Source: Pseudomonas lundensis
GTDB taxonomy: Bacteria; Pseudomonadota; Gammaproteobacteria; Pseudomonadales; Pseudomonadaceae
Direction of reading: 5' to 3'
Length of the DNA: 64,000 nucleotides
NCBI RefSeq assembly: GCF_001042985.1
Contig: NZ_JYKY01000001.1
Span: 310,001-374,000 of the forward strand
Shown: positions 28,345 through 38,996 of the stretch, in pieces
How positions within the stretch are numbered: position 1 is the first letter of the stretch
How the letters are laid out: every line of letters starts with the position of its first letter
Made by a program: the position numbers and the translations under genes
The notes under the pieces: generated by a model
What the model was told of the DNA's origin: nothing
Database searches by the model: none
The model's input: the letters and a program-made list of their open reading frames with translations, nothing else

Positions 28345-29889
28345 TTACGGGGCTTTTTGGAGGTCGACAGGCGGTTTTTGCCGTGCGCGGCGGCTCTCTT
28401 GATACCAGTGCAGGCTGATCAGCAGCAGCGTGGGGATGCCCATCACCGCCGTAATGATGAAGAAGTTGTGGTAGCCGAACTTCTCGACCAGAACCCCGGA
28501 GTAACCCCCCATCAGACGCGGCAGCAGCAGCATGATGGAACTGAGCAGCGCGTATTGAGTGGCGGAAAACTTGAGGTTGGTCAGGCTCGACAGGTAGGCC
28601 ACGAACGCCGACGTGGCGAGGCCGGAGCTGAAGTTGTCGAGTGAAATCGTGACAATCAGCATCTGCAAGTTCGGGCCCATGTCGGCCAGCAGCATGAACA
28701 GCAGGTTCGTCCCGGCCGACGCCGCGCCGCCAATGAGCAGGATCGGCAAGATGCCGAAGCGCACGATCAGCAGGCCGCCCATGCCTGCGCCCACGAGGGT
28801 CATGATCAGGCCAAAAATCTTGCTGACCCCGGCAATCTGATCCTTGGTAAAGCCCTGGTCGATATAGAACACGTTGGCCATGACGCCCATGACCGTGTCA
28901 GACATGCGGTAGGTGGCGATCAGGCCGAGCAGCAACAATGCTTGCCACCGATAACGCACGATAAAGTCGTTTACAGGGGTAAGCACGGGCGCCAACCCGC
29001 GTCGTCCGATTGAAGACAGGCACATCGCGGTCAGCAGGGTGTAAAGAATCGCACGCAGAAAAGCTCGGTCTTCCAGCAGTAAATCAAGAGGTGTCTGGTC
29101 ACCAAAGAGCACACTTGCGAAATCGGTGTTGTAGAGCTGGGTAAACATCGCGGGGAACGAGACCAGCAGCACAATCAGTACGAATACCGATGCCAGTTGA
29201 TGGCCGAAGCCGTATCGCCCGGCGGACAACTGCGTGCGCAGGGGCACGGGCGGTTCGCGCATGAAAAAGGTGGTCAGCAGGGCCGGGACCATCAGCACCC
29301 CGAACAGCACGTAGGTGCCGGTCCAGGCGGAGTGTTTGTAGTTAAACCCGGTGGAGCCGAATCCTTCCGCGAAAAACAGGGCGCCGGCCGTGGCCAGCAA
29401 GGCGGCTACCCGATAGCCCGACATGTAGCTGGCGGCGAGTGCGGCCTGACGGCTGTCTTCTGCAATCTCCAGGCGGTACGCGTCGACGGCAATGTCTTGG
29501 GTAGCCGAAGCAAAAGACACGACTACGGCAATGGCAATCAGCCAGGACAGATGTTTTTGCGGGTCACAGAAGCCCATGCCGACCAGGCCCAGAATGACCA
29601 GCGACTGCGACAGAACCAGCCACGAACGGCGGCGGCCGAGCCTGCCCAGCAAGGGCAGGCGCCATTGGTCGAGCAGGGGTGACCACACCCACTTAAAAGC
29701 GTATGCCAGGCCGATCAGGCTGGCATAACCAATGGTTTCGCGGGCCACACCGGCTTCGCGCAACCAGACGGAAAGCGTTGAGAACACCAGCATGTACGGC
29801 AAGCCGGCGGCAAAACCGAGCAACAACAGCACAAGAGTCGAGGGGCTGGCATAGGCAGCGAGCGCGGCGCGCCAGGTTTTACGGGGCAT
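28345..29889 (-). CDS. ampG: AmpG-family muropeptide permease (MFS)
   Basis: The 514-residue protein has about twelve or more membrane helices and AmpG family motifs at the start ([25 protein letters not shown] and [25 protein letters not shown]). AmpG imports GlcNAc-anhydroMurNAc peptides for cell-wall recycling and thereby feeds signals for ampC beta-lactamase induction. Pseudomonas has two related permeases (AmpG and AmpP), so the symbol is by family. It lies downstream of an alkyltransferase-like gene and upstream of proS, all on the minus strand. Confidence 0.82.
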   Translation of the reverse strand: MPRKTWRAALAAYASPSTLVLLLLGFAAGLPYMLVFSTLSVWLREAGVARETIGYASLIGLAYAFKWVWSPLLDQWRLPLLGRLGRRRSWLVLSQSLVILGLVGMGFCDPQKHLSWLIAIAVVVSFASATQDIAVDAYRLEIAEDSRQAALAASYMSGYRVAALLATAGALFFAEGFGSTGFNYKHSAWTGTYVLFGVLMVPALLTTFFMREPPVPLRTQLSAGRYGFGHQLASVFVLIVLLVSFPAMFTQLYNTDFASVLFGDQTPLDLLLEDRAFLRAILYTLLTAMCLSSIGRRGLAPVLTPVNDFIVRYRWQALLLLGLIATYRMSDTVMGVMANVFYIDQGFTKDQIAGVSKIFGLIMTLVGAGMGGLLIVRFGILPILLIGGAASAGTNLLFMLLADMGPNLQMLIVTISLDNFSSGLATSAFVAYLSSLTNLKFSATQYALLSSIMLLLPRLMGGYSGVLVEKFGYHNFFIITAVMGIPTLLLISLHWYQESRRARQKPPVDLQKAP

Positions 29890-29931
29890 GGGCTGGAGTC
29901 TGCCTCAGGTTACGGAAACAAAGGGCGCACT

Positions 29932-30285
29932 CTAACCGCAGTGCTCTATCGGGCGCCAGCCATGGCGTTGTATATCCACGCGATTATTCACAATGCTCAG
30001 CCCTTCATCGCGAAGCCGCGCGCGCTGCTCATCCCCTGACGGCGAACCTGCTGGCAAACTGATACGCCCGCCCGCGGCCACGACACGGTGCCACGGCAAG
30101 CGCGAGCCTTCCGGTAGCTGGCTGAGTGTGCGCCCGACCCACCGCGCTGCCCGGCCCAGGCCCGCCAGCCCGGCGAGCTGACCGTACGTCACCACAGAGC
30201 CAGCGGGCACCTGCATCAGCGTTGAGTAGAGGGCTTCGCGCCGAATATCGGCCGGCGTTTGAGTGGGAGATGGGTCGCAATTCAC
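29932..30285 (-). CDS. Alkyltransferase-like protein (Atl/MGMT-like)
   Basis: The 117-residue protein is a small MGMT-fold DNA-binding protein. In the active-site motif P-C-H-R the cysteine is replaced: it reads PWHRVV, so it cannot accept the alkyl group. It has the recognition helix sequence VTYGQLAGLAGLGRAARWVGRTL (residues 33-55). Atl proteins bind O6-alkylguanine and hand the lesion to nucleotide excision repair. The start shown is a GTG; no ATG lies early enough to keep the fold, so GTG is likely. The product ends EHCG. Confidence 0.82.
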   Translation of the reverse strand: MNCDPSPTQTPADIRREALYSTLMQVPAGSVVTYGQLAGLAGLGRAARWVGRTLSQLPEGSRLPWHRVVAAGGRISLPAGSPSGDEQRARLRDEGLSIVNNRVDIQRHGWRPIEHCG

Positions 30286-30450
30286 GTCAGGTTTCTTTGT
30301 CGACTTGGCTGGGGTGTATAGCTGAAGGCATTTCTGTCAATTGGACTAATGAAGGAACTACATCCTTTTCAGCCGGTCTTTCTTTGCCTGGGGCGTGTCC
30401 ATCTGGATAATGCCGGCATTCTTTCGCAAACCTGAGTTTCGCATCTGCTT

Positions 30451-31464
30451 ATGTTGTCCAGAACCCTGTTATGCCTCGCTGTGTTGAATGTGTCCACGCC
30501 TTTGCTTGCTGATACGGTCTGGTTGAAAAACGGCGACCGCCTGAGCGGCAAAATCAAAGTGTTTGATGGCGGCAAGTTACTCATTCAAACCAAATATGCG
30601 GGGGCCATTCCCATTGATTGGAAAGAGGTTAAAACCCTTGAGAGCGATCAGGAGTTATTGGTCAAACAGGATGCGTACACGGGCGAAAAAGCCAAATCGC
30701 TAAAAGCAGCCGAGGACGGCAAGGTCACGCTGACCAATGGTGATGCACCCAGAACGGTCGACCTGGCAAGCATTCAGCAGATCATCAAGCCCAAACCGGT
30801 GATCGAAGATCTGGTCTGGAAGGGCAATATAGATGTGGCCCTCGACTACAAACGTGCCGACAAAGACACCGACGACTACGACATCGACTTTAAAACCACT
30901 GCCCGTCACGGTGCCTGGCGTCATCACGCTGAAGGCGAATATAACCGCGAGTTCCAGAACGATGTGGTCACCACGGATAACTGGAGCGCTGAATACGCCC
31001 TTGACCATTTCATTGATGAAAAGTGGTATTGGCAAGGTCGCCTGACGTACAAGCGTGACAAGGTCGAAGATATCTCCCGTCAGCGCACCGTGGGTACGGG
31101 TCCTGGCTATCAGTTCTGGGATGACGAGCTCGGCGCGTTCTCACTGGGCTCACTGGTGAACCGCACGGATTACGAATATTCAGACGGCAAGAAAGACAAC
31201 TTCTATTCCTTGGCCATGCGTTGGGACTACAACCGTTATTTGCTGGGCAAGACGGTGTCGCTGTTCACCAATGGCGAAGTGGGCAAGCCGTTGTCCAGCG
31301 CCTCGGATTATAGCCTTGAGGCTGAAATCGGCCTGCGTTACAAAGTCACCGAATGGGCCTCCCTCAACCTTAAGGCTGAGAAAGACCTGGTGGGCAGTGG
31401 CAGCGGGACGGACAACACGCTCAACAAAACCCGATACACCGCAGGTTTTGGTGTGACCTGGTAA
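30451..31464 (+). CDS. DUF481-domain outer membrane protein
   Basis: The 337-residue protein has a signal peptide (LLCLAVLNVSTPLLA), then an SH3-like N-terminal part (DTVWLKNGDRLSGKIKVFDGGKLLIQTKYAG, residues 22-52). The long beta-rich region DVALDYKRADKDTDDYDIDFKTTARHG starts near residue 127, with alternating aromatic and polar residues through to a terminal Trp (VTW). The DUF481 (YdiY-like) family is predicted to form outer-membrane beta barrels; substrate and role are unknown. The ending in an aromatic residue fits outer membrane targeting. It is transcribed alone. Confidence 0.82.
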   Translation: MLSRTLLCLAVLNVSTPLLADTVWLKNGDRLSGKIKVFDGGKLLIQTKYAGAIPIDWKEVKTLESDQELLVKQDAYTGEKAKSLKAAEDGKVTLTNGDAPRTVDLASIQQIIKPKPVIEDLVWKGNIDVALDYKRADKDTDDYDIDFKTTARHGAWRHHAEGEYNREFQNDVVTTDNWSAEYALDHFIDEKWYWQGRLTYKRDKVEDISRQRTVGTGPGYQFWDDELGAFSLGSLVNRTDYEYSDGKKDNFYSLAMRWDYNRYLLGKTVSLFTNGEVGKPLSSASDYSLEAEIGLRYKVTEWASLNLKAEKDLVGSGSGTDNTLNKTRYTAGFGVTW

Positions 31465-31587
31465 TCAGTCAGGTGAGGCGCATCGGCTGCCAAAACTGCC
31501 TGTACGGGCAGCTTCGGCGCCTAATGCTTGCTGCGTGAATGGCATTGCCTGAAACAACTGCCCGGACGGGCGGGGTGCAATCGCGGG

Positions 31588-32346
31588 TTAAATTCGCAGC
31601 CCGCCATCCAGCTCCAGGATTCGGCCGCTGTAGTAGTCGTTTTCAAAGATATAAGCCGCTGAATGAGCGATTTCTTCGACTTTGCCCATGCGTTTGAGCG
31701 GGATGAACGACGTCATTTTCTCCAGGGCTTCCGGTTTCATGCCCAGGGTCATTTCAGTTTCGATGAAGCCCGGTGCAATGCCCGCGACCCGAATGCCATA
31801 GCGCGCCAGCTCTTTGGCCCAGGTCACGGTCGCAGCGGCTACGCCAGCTTTGGCCGCCGAGTAGTTGGTCTGGCCCACGTTGCCGGCCCGCGAGATGGAC
31901 GAGATATTAATAATCGCCCCCTGATTGTTCAGCTCAACCATTTTGGCGGCGACTTCGCGGGTGCACAGGAACACACCGGTCAGGTTCACATCAATCACCG
32001 CCTGCCACTGCGCCAGGCTCATCTTGGTGATCTCGCCGTCTTTAACCTTGAGCAACATGCCATCGCGCAGGATGCCGGCGTTATTGATCAGGCCGTGGAT
32101 TGCACCAAAGTCATCGGCAATCTGTGCCACCGTTTGTGTGACTTGCTCTTCATTCGCCACGTTGCACAGATAGGCCCGGGCTTCGACGCCCTGGGCCTGG
32201 CAGGCCGCTACGGCGACTTCGAGCTTTTCGAGGTTCAGGTCAACCAGCGCCAGCTTTGCGCCTTTGGCCGCCAGATACTCGGCCATGGCACGACCTAGCC
32301 CTTGGCAACCGCCAGTGATAATGATTACTTTGTCTTTAAGTTGCAT
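31588..32346 (-). CDS. SDR-family oxidoreductase (FabG-like)
   Basis: The ATG at 32346 is preceded by GAGGG and gives 252 residues. The protein has the classical SDR NAD(P) motif TGGCQGLG near residue 11, NNAGI near residue 85 and catalytic Ser-Tyr-Lys in [22 protein letters not shown]. The GFIETEMT region is typical of FabG-like 3-oxoacyl reductases. It is divergent from the HugZ-like gene, with about 150 bases between. The substrate is not readable; it is probably not the main FabG, which lies in the fab operon elsewhere. Confidence 0.85.
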   Translation of the reverse strand: MQLKDKVIIITGGCQGLGRAMAEYLAAKGAKLALVDLNLEKLEVAVAACQAQGVEARAYLCNVANEEQVTQTVAQIADDFGAIHGLINNAGILRDGMLLKVKDGEITKMSLAQWQAVIDVNLTGVFLCTREVAAKMVELNNQGAIINISSISRAGNVGQTNYSAAKAGVAAATVTWAKELARYGIRVAGIAPGFIETEMTLGMKPEALEKMTSFIPLKRMGKVEEIAHSAAYIFENDYYSGRILELDGGLRI

Positions 32347-32502
32347 GACAGCCCTCGGCAGCAATTCATCGGAGTGATTCCTTACACCGCCTTTGATCGA
32401 CGCCGGGGGAGTGGTCGTCTATCAAATACAGCCCTGAGTGCGGGTGTACTGCATGCCCTGAACTCGTCCGTTTTCGACGGATTTTTTATAAGGAGTCACA
32501 GA

Positions 32503-33228
32503 TTGAGCGTTGAAGCTGCCAAGCATGCCCGAGAATTACTGCTCAAGGAATACCGTGGAGCACTGGCGACGCAGTCCAAGGCGATGCCGGGCTTCCCGTT
32601 CGGCTCGGTGGTGCCGTATTGCCTGGACGATCAAGGCCGTCCCTTGATTCTCATCAGCCGCATTGCCCAACACACCCATAACCTGCGTCAAGACCCCAAG
32701 TGCTCGTTGATGGTTGGCGAGCGTGGGGCAGAGGACGTACAGGCTGTAGGGCGTTTGACCGTGATGGCCGAAGCCGAGCAGTTGACTGATGCAGCGGCCA
32801 TTGAAGCGGCTGCCGAGCGTTATTACCGCTACTTCCCCGAGTCCCGCAGCTATCACACGGCCCACGATTTTGATTTCTGGGTGCTAAAACCGGTGCGCCA
32901 TCGTTATATCGGCGGGTTTGGTGCCATCCACTGGCTGGATCAGGTGACGTTGGCCAACCCGTTTGCCGGGCAGGTCGAGCTGCGCATGGTTGAGCACATG
33001 AACGACGACCATGCCAATGCCATTCAGCATTACGTGCAGTTAGCCGGGTTGCCGCAAACCACACCTGCCGTACTGGTCGGAATAGACAGCGAGGGCATGC
33101 ATTTGCGCATCGGTGAGGGGCTTTATTGGCTAGGCTTTCCTGAGAGCTGCAACACCCCGATACAAGCGCGCGAAGCCCTGGTTCTTCTGGCCCGCGCCAG
33201 CGAATGGCCGAAAAAACAGCCAGCCTGA
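32503..33228 (+). CDS. HugZ-like pyridoxamine-oxidase-fold protein
   Basis: The start is probably TTG at 32503: AAGGAG lies seven bases before it and the protein begins MSVEAAKHAREL. That gives 241 residues. The N-terminal part is a PNPOx-fold domain (KAMPGFPFGSVVPYCLDDQGRPLILISRIAQHTHNL) and the C-terminus (RMVEHMNDDHANAIQHYV) is the DUF2470 domain found in haem-degrading HugZ proteins. Haem breakdown or haem storage is the family role; there is no adjacent haem uptake gene here. It is divergent from the SDR gene and upstream of fxsA. Confidence 0.8.
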   Translation: MSVEAAKHARELLLKEYRGALATQSKAMPGFPFGSVVPYCLDDQGRPLILISRIAQHTHNLRQDPKCSLMVGERGAEDVQAVGRLTVMAEAEQLTDAAAIEAAAERYYRYFPESRSYHTAHDFDFWVLKPVRHRYIGGFGAIHWLDQVTLANPFAGQVELRMVEHMNDDHANAIQHYVQLAGLPQTTPAVLVGIDSEGMHLRIGEGLYWLGFPESCNTPIQAREALVLLARASEWPKKQPA

Positions 33229-33299
33229 CCTTGAATTCAGCGCCAAGCGCCGTCATCTAGGTTGAGTTGGAAGATATTCTTCCGGAGAGGAATCATTTG

Positions 33300-33773
33300 A
33301 TGCGCGCTTTTCTATTGCTCTTTCTGTTGTTTCCCGTGCTAGAGCTGTACGTCTTTTTCAAGGTCAGCACCGCGATTGGTTTTTTCCCCGCGTTGTTGCT
33401 GATCATTGCTGGCTCCATGCTGGGGATTCTTGTGGTGCGGGTCGCCGGATTGGCGACGGCACTCAGCGCGCGCGAAAGTTTGAATCGCGGCGAGTTACCT
33501 GCCGAACAAATGCTCCACGGTTTGATGATGGCGTTGGGCGGTGGCTTGCTGGTGCTGCCCGGCTTTATCAGCGACATCGCCGGTTTGCTGTTGCTGCTGC
33601 CACCGGTTCGCAGTCTGCTGGTCAATCGCTTGCGCAAACGCGCTGAAGAGCAAGCCATGCGCCAGCGTGCCTTTGCGGATGAATTCGATGCCACGGCGCG
33701 TCCCGGTACACACCAGCCCTTGGGGCGTGAACCCAATGTGATCGAAGGTGAGTTTGAGCACCGCGACAAGTAA
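33300..33773 (+). CDS. fxsA: Membrane protein FxsA
   Basis: The ATG at 33300 follows GGAGAGGAA and gives 157 residues. FxsA is a small inner-membrane protein with several hydrophobic helices (LLLFLLFPVLELYVFFKVS near 5-23, the LLIIAGSMLGILVV helix, then LPGFISDIAGLLLLLPPVRSLL). In E. coli FxsA blocks exclusion of phage T7 by F plasmids; its native role is unclear. It is commonly found just before groES, as here. A terminator separates it from groES. Confidence 0.88.
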   Translation: MRAFLLLFLLFPVLELYVFFKVSTAIGFFPALLLIIAGSMLGILVVRVAGLATALSARESLNRGELPAEQMLHGLMMALGGGLLVLPGFISDIAGLLLLLPPVRSLLVNRLRKRAEEQAMRQRAFADEFDATARPGTHQPLGREPNVIEGEFEHRDK

Positions 33774-33790
33774 AACGCTTCAGCTTTTAC

Positions 33791-33821
33791 AGCACGGCAC
33801 TTCGGTGCCGTGTTCGTTTTT
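33791..33821 (+). terminator. Terminator after fxsA
   Basis: GCACGGCAC, TTCG loop, GTGCCGTG and a T-rich tail (TTCGTTTTT). Confidence 0.8.
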
Positions 33822-33858
33822 AGCCGCGAGAGCGCGCAAAAAAAATCATGGGTCGACC

Positions 33859-33886
33859 CTTGTAATCACCACGGTCGCCCTCATGT
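33859..33886 (+). promoter_or_regulatory. Sigma-32-type heat-shock promoter of groESL
   Basis: CTTGTAA (33859-33865) and CCTCATGT (33879-33886) match the sigma-32 elements CTTGAAA and CCCCATNT with 13 bases between them. It is 130 bases upstream of groES. No CIRCE repeat is present. Confidence 0.7.
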
Positions 33887-34015
33887 AACGGACACCGCAG
33901 GGTTTTGCTGGCAACAGCAAGCACTTATCCGCGAAACACCCCCGGCAATTCCGGACTTGTAAACCCAGCCGGTATGACACCGGCCGATGAACACCACAAT
34001 TAGGAGAGATCGACA

Positions 34016-34309
34016 ATGAAGCTTCGTCCTCTGCATGACCGCGTCGTAATCCGTCGCAGCGAAGAAGAAAAGAAAACCGCTGGCGGTATCGTTCTGCCTG
34101 GTTCGGCTGCCGAAAAAGCCAACAGCGGTGAAGTGATCGCCGTGGGCACGGGTCGCGTTCTGGACAACGGTGAAGTGCGTGCGCTGGCCGTGAAAGTGGG
34201 TGACAAAGTCGTGTTCGGCCCTTACTCCGGCAGCAACACCGTGAAGGTAGACGGCGAAGACCTGTTGGTAATGGCTGAGAACGAGATTCTCGCTGTTATC
34301 GAAGGCTGA
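34016..34309 (+). CDS. groES: Co-chaperonin GroES
   Basis: The 97-residue protein is the heptameric lid of the GroEL chaperonin. [31 protein letters not shown] is the family start with the mobile loop, and [18 protein letters not shown] is the family end. An AGGAGAG Shine-Dalgarno sequence precedes the ATG. groEL begins 49 bases after the stop, and the two genes share the heat-shock promoter. Confidence 0.98.
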   Translation: MKLRPLHDRVVIRRSEEEKKTAGGIVLPGSAAEKANSGEVIAVGTGRVLDNGEVRALAVKVGDKVVFGPYSGSNTVKVDGEDLLVMAENEILAVIEG

Positions 34310-34346
34310 TTTCCCGCTCATTTTCCCGTTACTACACAGTATTTAA

Positions 34347-36002
<1,656 letters not shown>

Positions 36003-36391
36003 TGCGACGAGAGTCGCTATAGGTAGAAGCACCTAGCGGGCTACATCTTAGGTGATCACCGGTTGAACCGGTGATCACTTTCCCGCAGAAACAGCTTAAA
36101 AAACCCGAAGTCCGGGCGTCAAAACCCGGATTTCCGGCACTCACAAGGTGCTTAGAATTCGGCGTAATGTCGCCTATATATCGTGATTTTCTCTCTGGAA
36201 ATCATCAGAACGATATGCGTACTGAGCTTGCAGATTTTGAATCACTGCGAGGGAGGTATGGGAAATCGTGTCCAAAGAGCTGGCCTGCTCCTATCTATAG
36301 GGCGCAAGCCATAGCTGTCATTGTCTCACCCGGAAACCGCAAGGTAGAGGGGCGCGAGACCTTTTGTTCAGCCAAAAGTAGCCTAGGGATA
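36003..36391 (+). other. Hairpin-rich, non-coding stretch between groEL and the intron
   Basis: No believable gene is seen in these 389 bases. The first 170 hold several hairpins in a row: GCGAC-GAGA-GTCGC (36004-36017), TAGGT-N6-ACCTA (36020-36035), a perfect 13-base inverted repeat with a one-base loop (36052-36078), CCCGAAGTCCGGG, a larger CCGGG...CCCGG structure (about 36107-36140) and GGCG-N6-CGCC near 36161-36174. The 36052-36078 dyad could terminate groESL transcription but has only a poor T tract. The right half (36180-36391) is featureless and ends at the intron. It could be remnant mobile DNA or part of the 3' untranslated region. Confidence 0.6.
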
Positions 36392-37036
36392 GTGCGTCGC
36401 TGGTAACGGCGGGGTGCGAAGCTTCCTGACAATGTAGTCCCATGATTCTGTGGTGTGTGGTCGCCGCGAGGCACCATGCAGACCCTGCGAGCAACACGCG
36501 GGTGAGACGCTAGGCTGGTTGGTATGGCCAACGTAAGTGAACTGCTGATAAACACCGTCAACCGCATGGAGCCAAAGTTGCTGATAGGCTTTGACCAAAA
36601 TGGTGCATGACTGGTTGTCCCTTTTACATCTGGGGGCACGCTGACATTGAGTCATCGGTGAATAGGCAGGGCCTAACCCATCCTTGTGACGGTTATGGAA
36701 CTCGGTAAGCCCGTATTTTCGCCATTGGCCTGTATGGCAAGGCAGGTCGACCGTGAGGAAGACTGTTGAAAATGCGGGTAGAGGATGTCGGATAAAGCGA
36801 ATGCCTCCCTGTAATGGGGTTGGATAAGGGCTCTGCCCTGACTGGAAACGGTGCTGACTTCCGACTGGTCTTTGATCGCGAGAAGGCCTGTAAAGCCATC
36901 AAGAACAGACGTTTGTCGGTTTGACCGGCTGCGTCTAACTCATAGAAATCCCTTGCGGGGCAGTGTACTCACTCCCCCACAAAGGCGACGTGCGTCTACT
37001 GCCCTCTGGGGAAATCTTCTCTGGAGGAAAAGCAAG

Positions 37037-38728
37037 ATGAGTGCGTCTGAAATAGAAGTACCTGCGTCCTCCCATCTGGCCATCAGTTGGCATTCGATAG
37101 ACTGGGAAACAGGTCATCGACAGGTGCGAGGGCTACAGGTACGGATCGCGAAGGCAGCCAAGAATCAGCAATGGCGGCAGGTGAAAACCTTGCAGCGTAT
37201 GCTGGTTCGCTCGTTTGCCGCCAAGGTATTGGCGGTTAAACGGGTCACTGAAAACCGGGGTCGCAGGACTCCCGGCGTCGATGGGGAAACCTGGAGCACG
37301 CCTGAAAGCAAATGGAAGGCAGTTTTTCGGTTAGAGCGCAGGGGCTACAAGCCCCGGCCACTGCGGCGGATTTACATTCCCAAAGCAAATGGCCAGCGTA
37401 GACCGCTGGGGATTCCGACGATGCTGGATCGAGCGATGCAGGCGTTATACCTGCTGGCACTTGAACCGGTGTCTGAGACCACAGCCGACCGAAATTCCTA
37501 TGGCTTTCGCCCTCACCGTTCCACGGCAGATGCAATCGAGCAATTGTTCGTCAATCTCGGTCGCAAGCATTCTGCGCAGTGGGTCATGGAGGGCGATATA
37601 AAGGGATGTTTCGACAACATCAGTCACGACTGGCTGATCACTAACGTCCCGATGGACAAAGTGGTTCTAAGGAAATGGCTGAAAGCGGGATATTTGGAAT
37701 CCGGTCGATTGAATCCGACAGGGGCGGGAACTCCGCAAGGAGGGATCATCTCGCCCGTATTGGCCAACCTGGCCCTTGATGGACTGGAAAAGGAGTTCGA
37801 ATCTCGGTTCGGGCAGCGTAATACCAAAGCCAGCTACAAGACCAAGGTCAACTATGTGCGATACGCAGATGATTTCGTCATCACCGGCATCTCGAAAGAG
37901 CTGCTGGAAAACGAGGTGAAGCCACTCGTCGAAGCCTTCATGGCCGAGCGGGGGTTGAGCCTTGCGGTGGAGAAAACGTTGTTCACGCATGTATCGGATG
38001 GGTTCGATTTCCTCGGTCAGAATATTCGCAAGTACGGTGACAAGCTGCTGATAAAGCCAGCCCACAAGAACGTGAAAGCATTTCTGGCCAAGGTTAAGGC
38101 GTTGGTTGAAGCGAACAAAGCGGCACCGGCCAGCCTGTTGATCAAGCAGCTCAATCCAGTTATTCGGGGTTGGGCCAATTATCATCGGCCGATTGTCGCC
38201 AAGCAGACCTTCAACTACGTGGATTACAGGATCTGGAAATTGCTATGGCGATGGTGCAGGCGGCGACATCTGAATCGCTGCAAACGTTGGATCAAGGAAA
38301 AATACTTCAAGCGCGTGGGAACACGTAGTTGGGTATTCTCCGGGCTACACCCCAGCGGCAAACTGCTCCACTTGTTGTACGCCAGCGATACGCCGATCAA
38401 GCGGCACACCAAGATCAAGGCGGAGGCTAACCCATACGCCCCAGAGGACGAGATGTACTTCGAGCAACGGCTGGAATATGCGTGGCGAAGCTCGGACGAG
38501 GGGAAGCGGAAGACGCTGACGCTGTGGCTTGGCCAGAGCAAGCGCTGCCCGATGTGCAAGCAGTTGATTACGTTCGAAAGCGGGTGGAACATTCACCATG
38601 TTATCGAGCGGCACAAGGGCGGATGCGACGAGCTGGGCAATCTGGTGTTGTTGCATCCCAACTGTCATCGACAGTTACACAGTGCGGCACCGGCTCTTTC
38701 AACTGAGAAAGGGCTTACAAAGGCTTGA
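37037..38728 (+). CDS. ltrA: Group II intron reverse transcriptase/maturase with HNH endonuclease
   Basis: The ATG at 37037 follows GGAGGAAA and gives 563 residues. Domain order: an N-terminal RT0 region (SWHSIDWE..., GLQVRIAKAAKNQQW), the reverse transcriptase with GVDG, RIYIPKANGQRRPLGIPTMLDR, GTPQGGIISPVLANL and catalytic YADD (276-279), maturase domain X (GWANYHRPIVA..., about 376-440), and a C-terminal HNH endonuclease with zinc cysteines Cys504 and Cys507, His520-His521 and PNCHRQLH (541-548). All catalytic residues are intact, so retrohoming is plausible. The stop codon overlaps domain V by two bases. Confidence 0.95.
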   Translation: MSASEIEVPASSHLAISWHSIDWETGHRQVRGLQVRIAKAAKNQQWRQVKTLQRMLVRSFAAKVLAVKRVTENRGRRTPGVDGETWSTPESKWKAVFRLERRGYKPRPLRRIYIPKANGQRRPLGIPTMLDRAMQALYLLALEPVSETTADRNSYGFRPHRSTADAIEQLFVNLGRKHSAQWVMEGDIKGCFDNISHDWLITNVPMDKVVLRKWLKAGYLESGRLNPTGAGTPQGGIISPVLANLALDGLEKEFESRFGQRNTKASYKTKVNYVRYADDFVITGISKELLENEVKPLVEAFMAERGLSLAVEKTLFTHVSDGFDFLGQNIRKYGDKLLIKPAHKNVKAFLAKVKALVEANKAAPASLLIKQLNPVIRGWANYHRPIVAKQTFNYVDYRIWKLLWRWCRRRHLNRCKRWIKEKYFKRVGTRSWVFSGLHPSGKLLHLLYASDTPIKRHTKIKAEANPYAPEDEMYFEQRLEYAWRSSDEGKRKTLTLWLGQSKRCPMCKQLITFESGWNIHHVIERHKGGCDELGNLVLLHPNCHRQLHSAAPALSTEKGLTKA

Positions 38729-38801
38729 GCTGTATGCGGGGAAACTCGCACGTACAGTTCTTAGGGGAGGGACGGTCAGTAATGGCCGTTTCTTACCCGA
38801 C
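38727..38801 (+). ncRNA. Group II intron domains V and VI
   Basis: Domain V (38727-38760) is the 34-base hairpin GAGCTGTATGCG...CGCACGTACAGTTC with a GGGGAAACT-type centre and the AGC triad. Where most introns have a C-G pair (GAGCCGTATG...CGTACGGTTC), this copy has T-A, changed on both sides. Domain VI (about 38768-38801) has an ACGGTCA-GTAA-TGGCCGT stem and an unpaired TTCTTA that should hold the branch-point A. It ends CCCGAC. Confidence 0.85.
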
Positions 38802-38823
38802 AGCCAGCCTTACCCCGATACGC

Positions 38824-38861
38824 AAAAGCCCCGCCTGAGTAATCAGGCGGGGCTTTTTATT
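38824..38861 (+). terminator. Terminator downstream of the intron, probably the original groESL terminator
   Basis: AAAAGCCCCGCCTGA, GTAA, TCAGGCGGGGCTTTTTATT. A long GC stem with T tract. Without the intron it would follow the groEL 3' region. Confidence 0.9.
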
Positions 38862-38996
38862 GTCTGCGGTTTTAGGGAGGCTCCGTGTTCAGGTCGTTAG
38901 CGGCGCAACATGCTCTTGAAGTGGGGAACACCTGCCGCCGTGGCCTGGCGATCTCACGGCTGCGTGCCGTATAAGGCACGCAGCTGCGCTTTCGCT

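Larger units (their letters stand above)
36392..38801 (+). mobile_element. Group II intron (about 2.4 kb)
   Basis: The 5' end is set at GTGCGTCGC (36392), the group II GUGYG consensus. The 3' end is set at CCCGAC (38801), after domains V and VI. Exon-intron pairings support this start. The upstream exon ends AGCCTA-GGGATA, and TGTCCC at 36616-36621 pairs with GGGATA (one G-T pair). TAGGCT at 36511-36516 (again at 36585-36590) pairs fully with AGCCTA. These would be EBS1/IBS1 and EBS2/IBS2. The first 645 bases form the ribozyme domains before the open frame. It encodes its own maturase in domain IV. It lies in the groESL direction, about 390 bases past groEL and 22 bases before the operon-type terminator. 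A second GTGCG (36414) was rejected because it lacks these pairings. Confidence 0.88.

Noticed and set aside
36071..36406. 111-codon frame between groEL and the intron
   Set aside because: It runs through hairpins into the intron, has no ribosome site or recognisable domain.
36414..36418. Alternative intron 5' end at GTGCGAAGC
   Set aside because: The bases before it have no matching exon-binding sites in the intron, unlike 36392.
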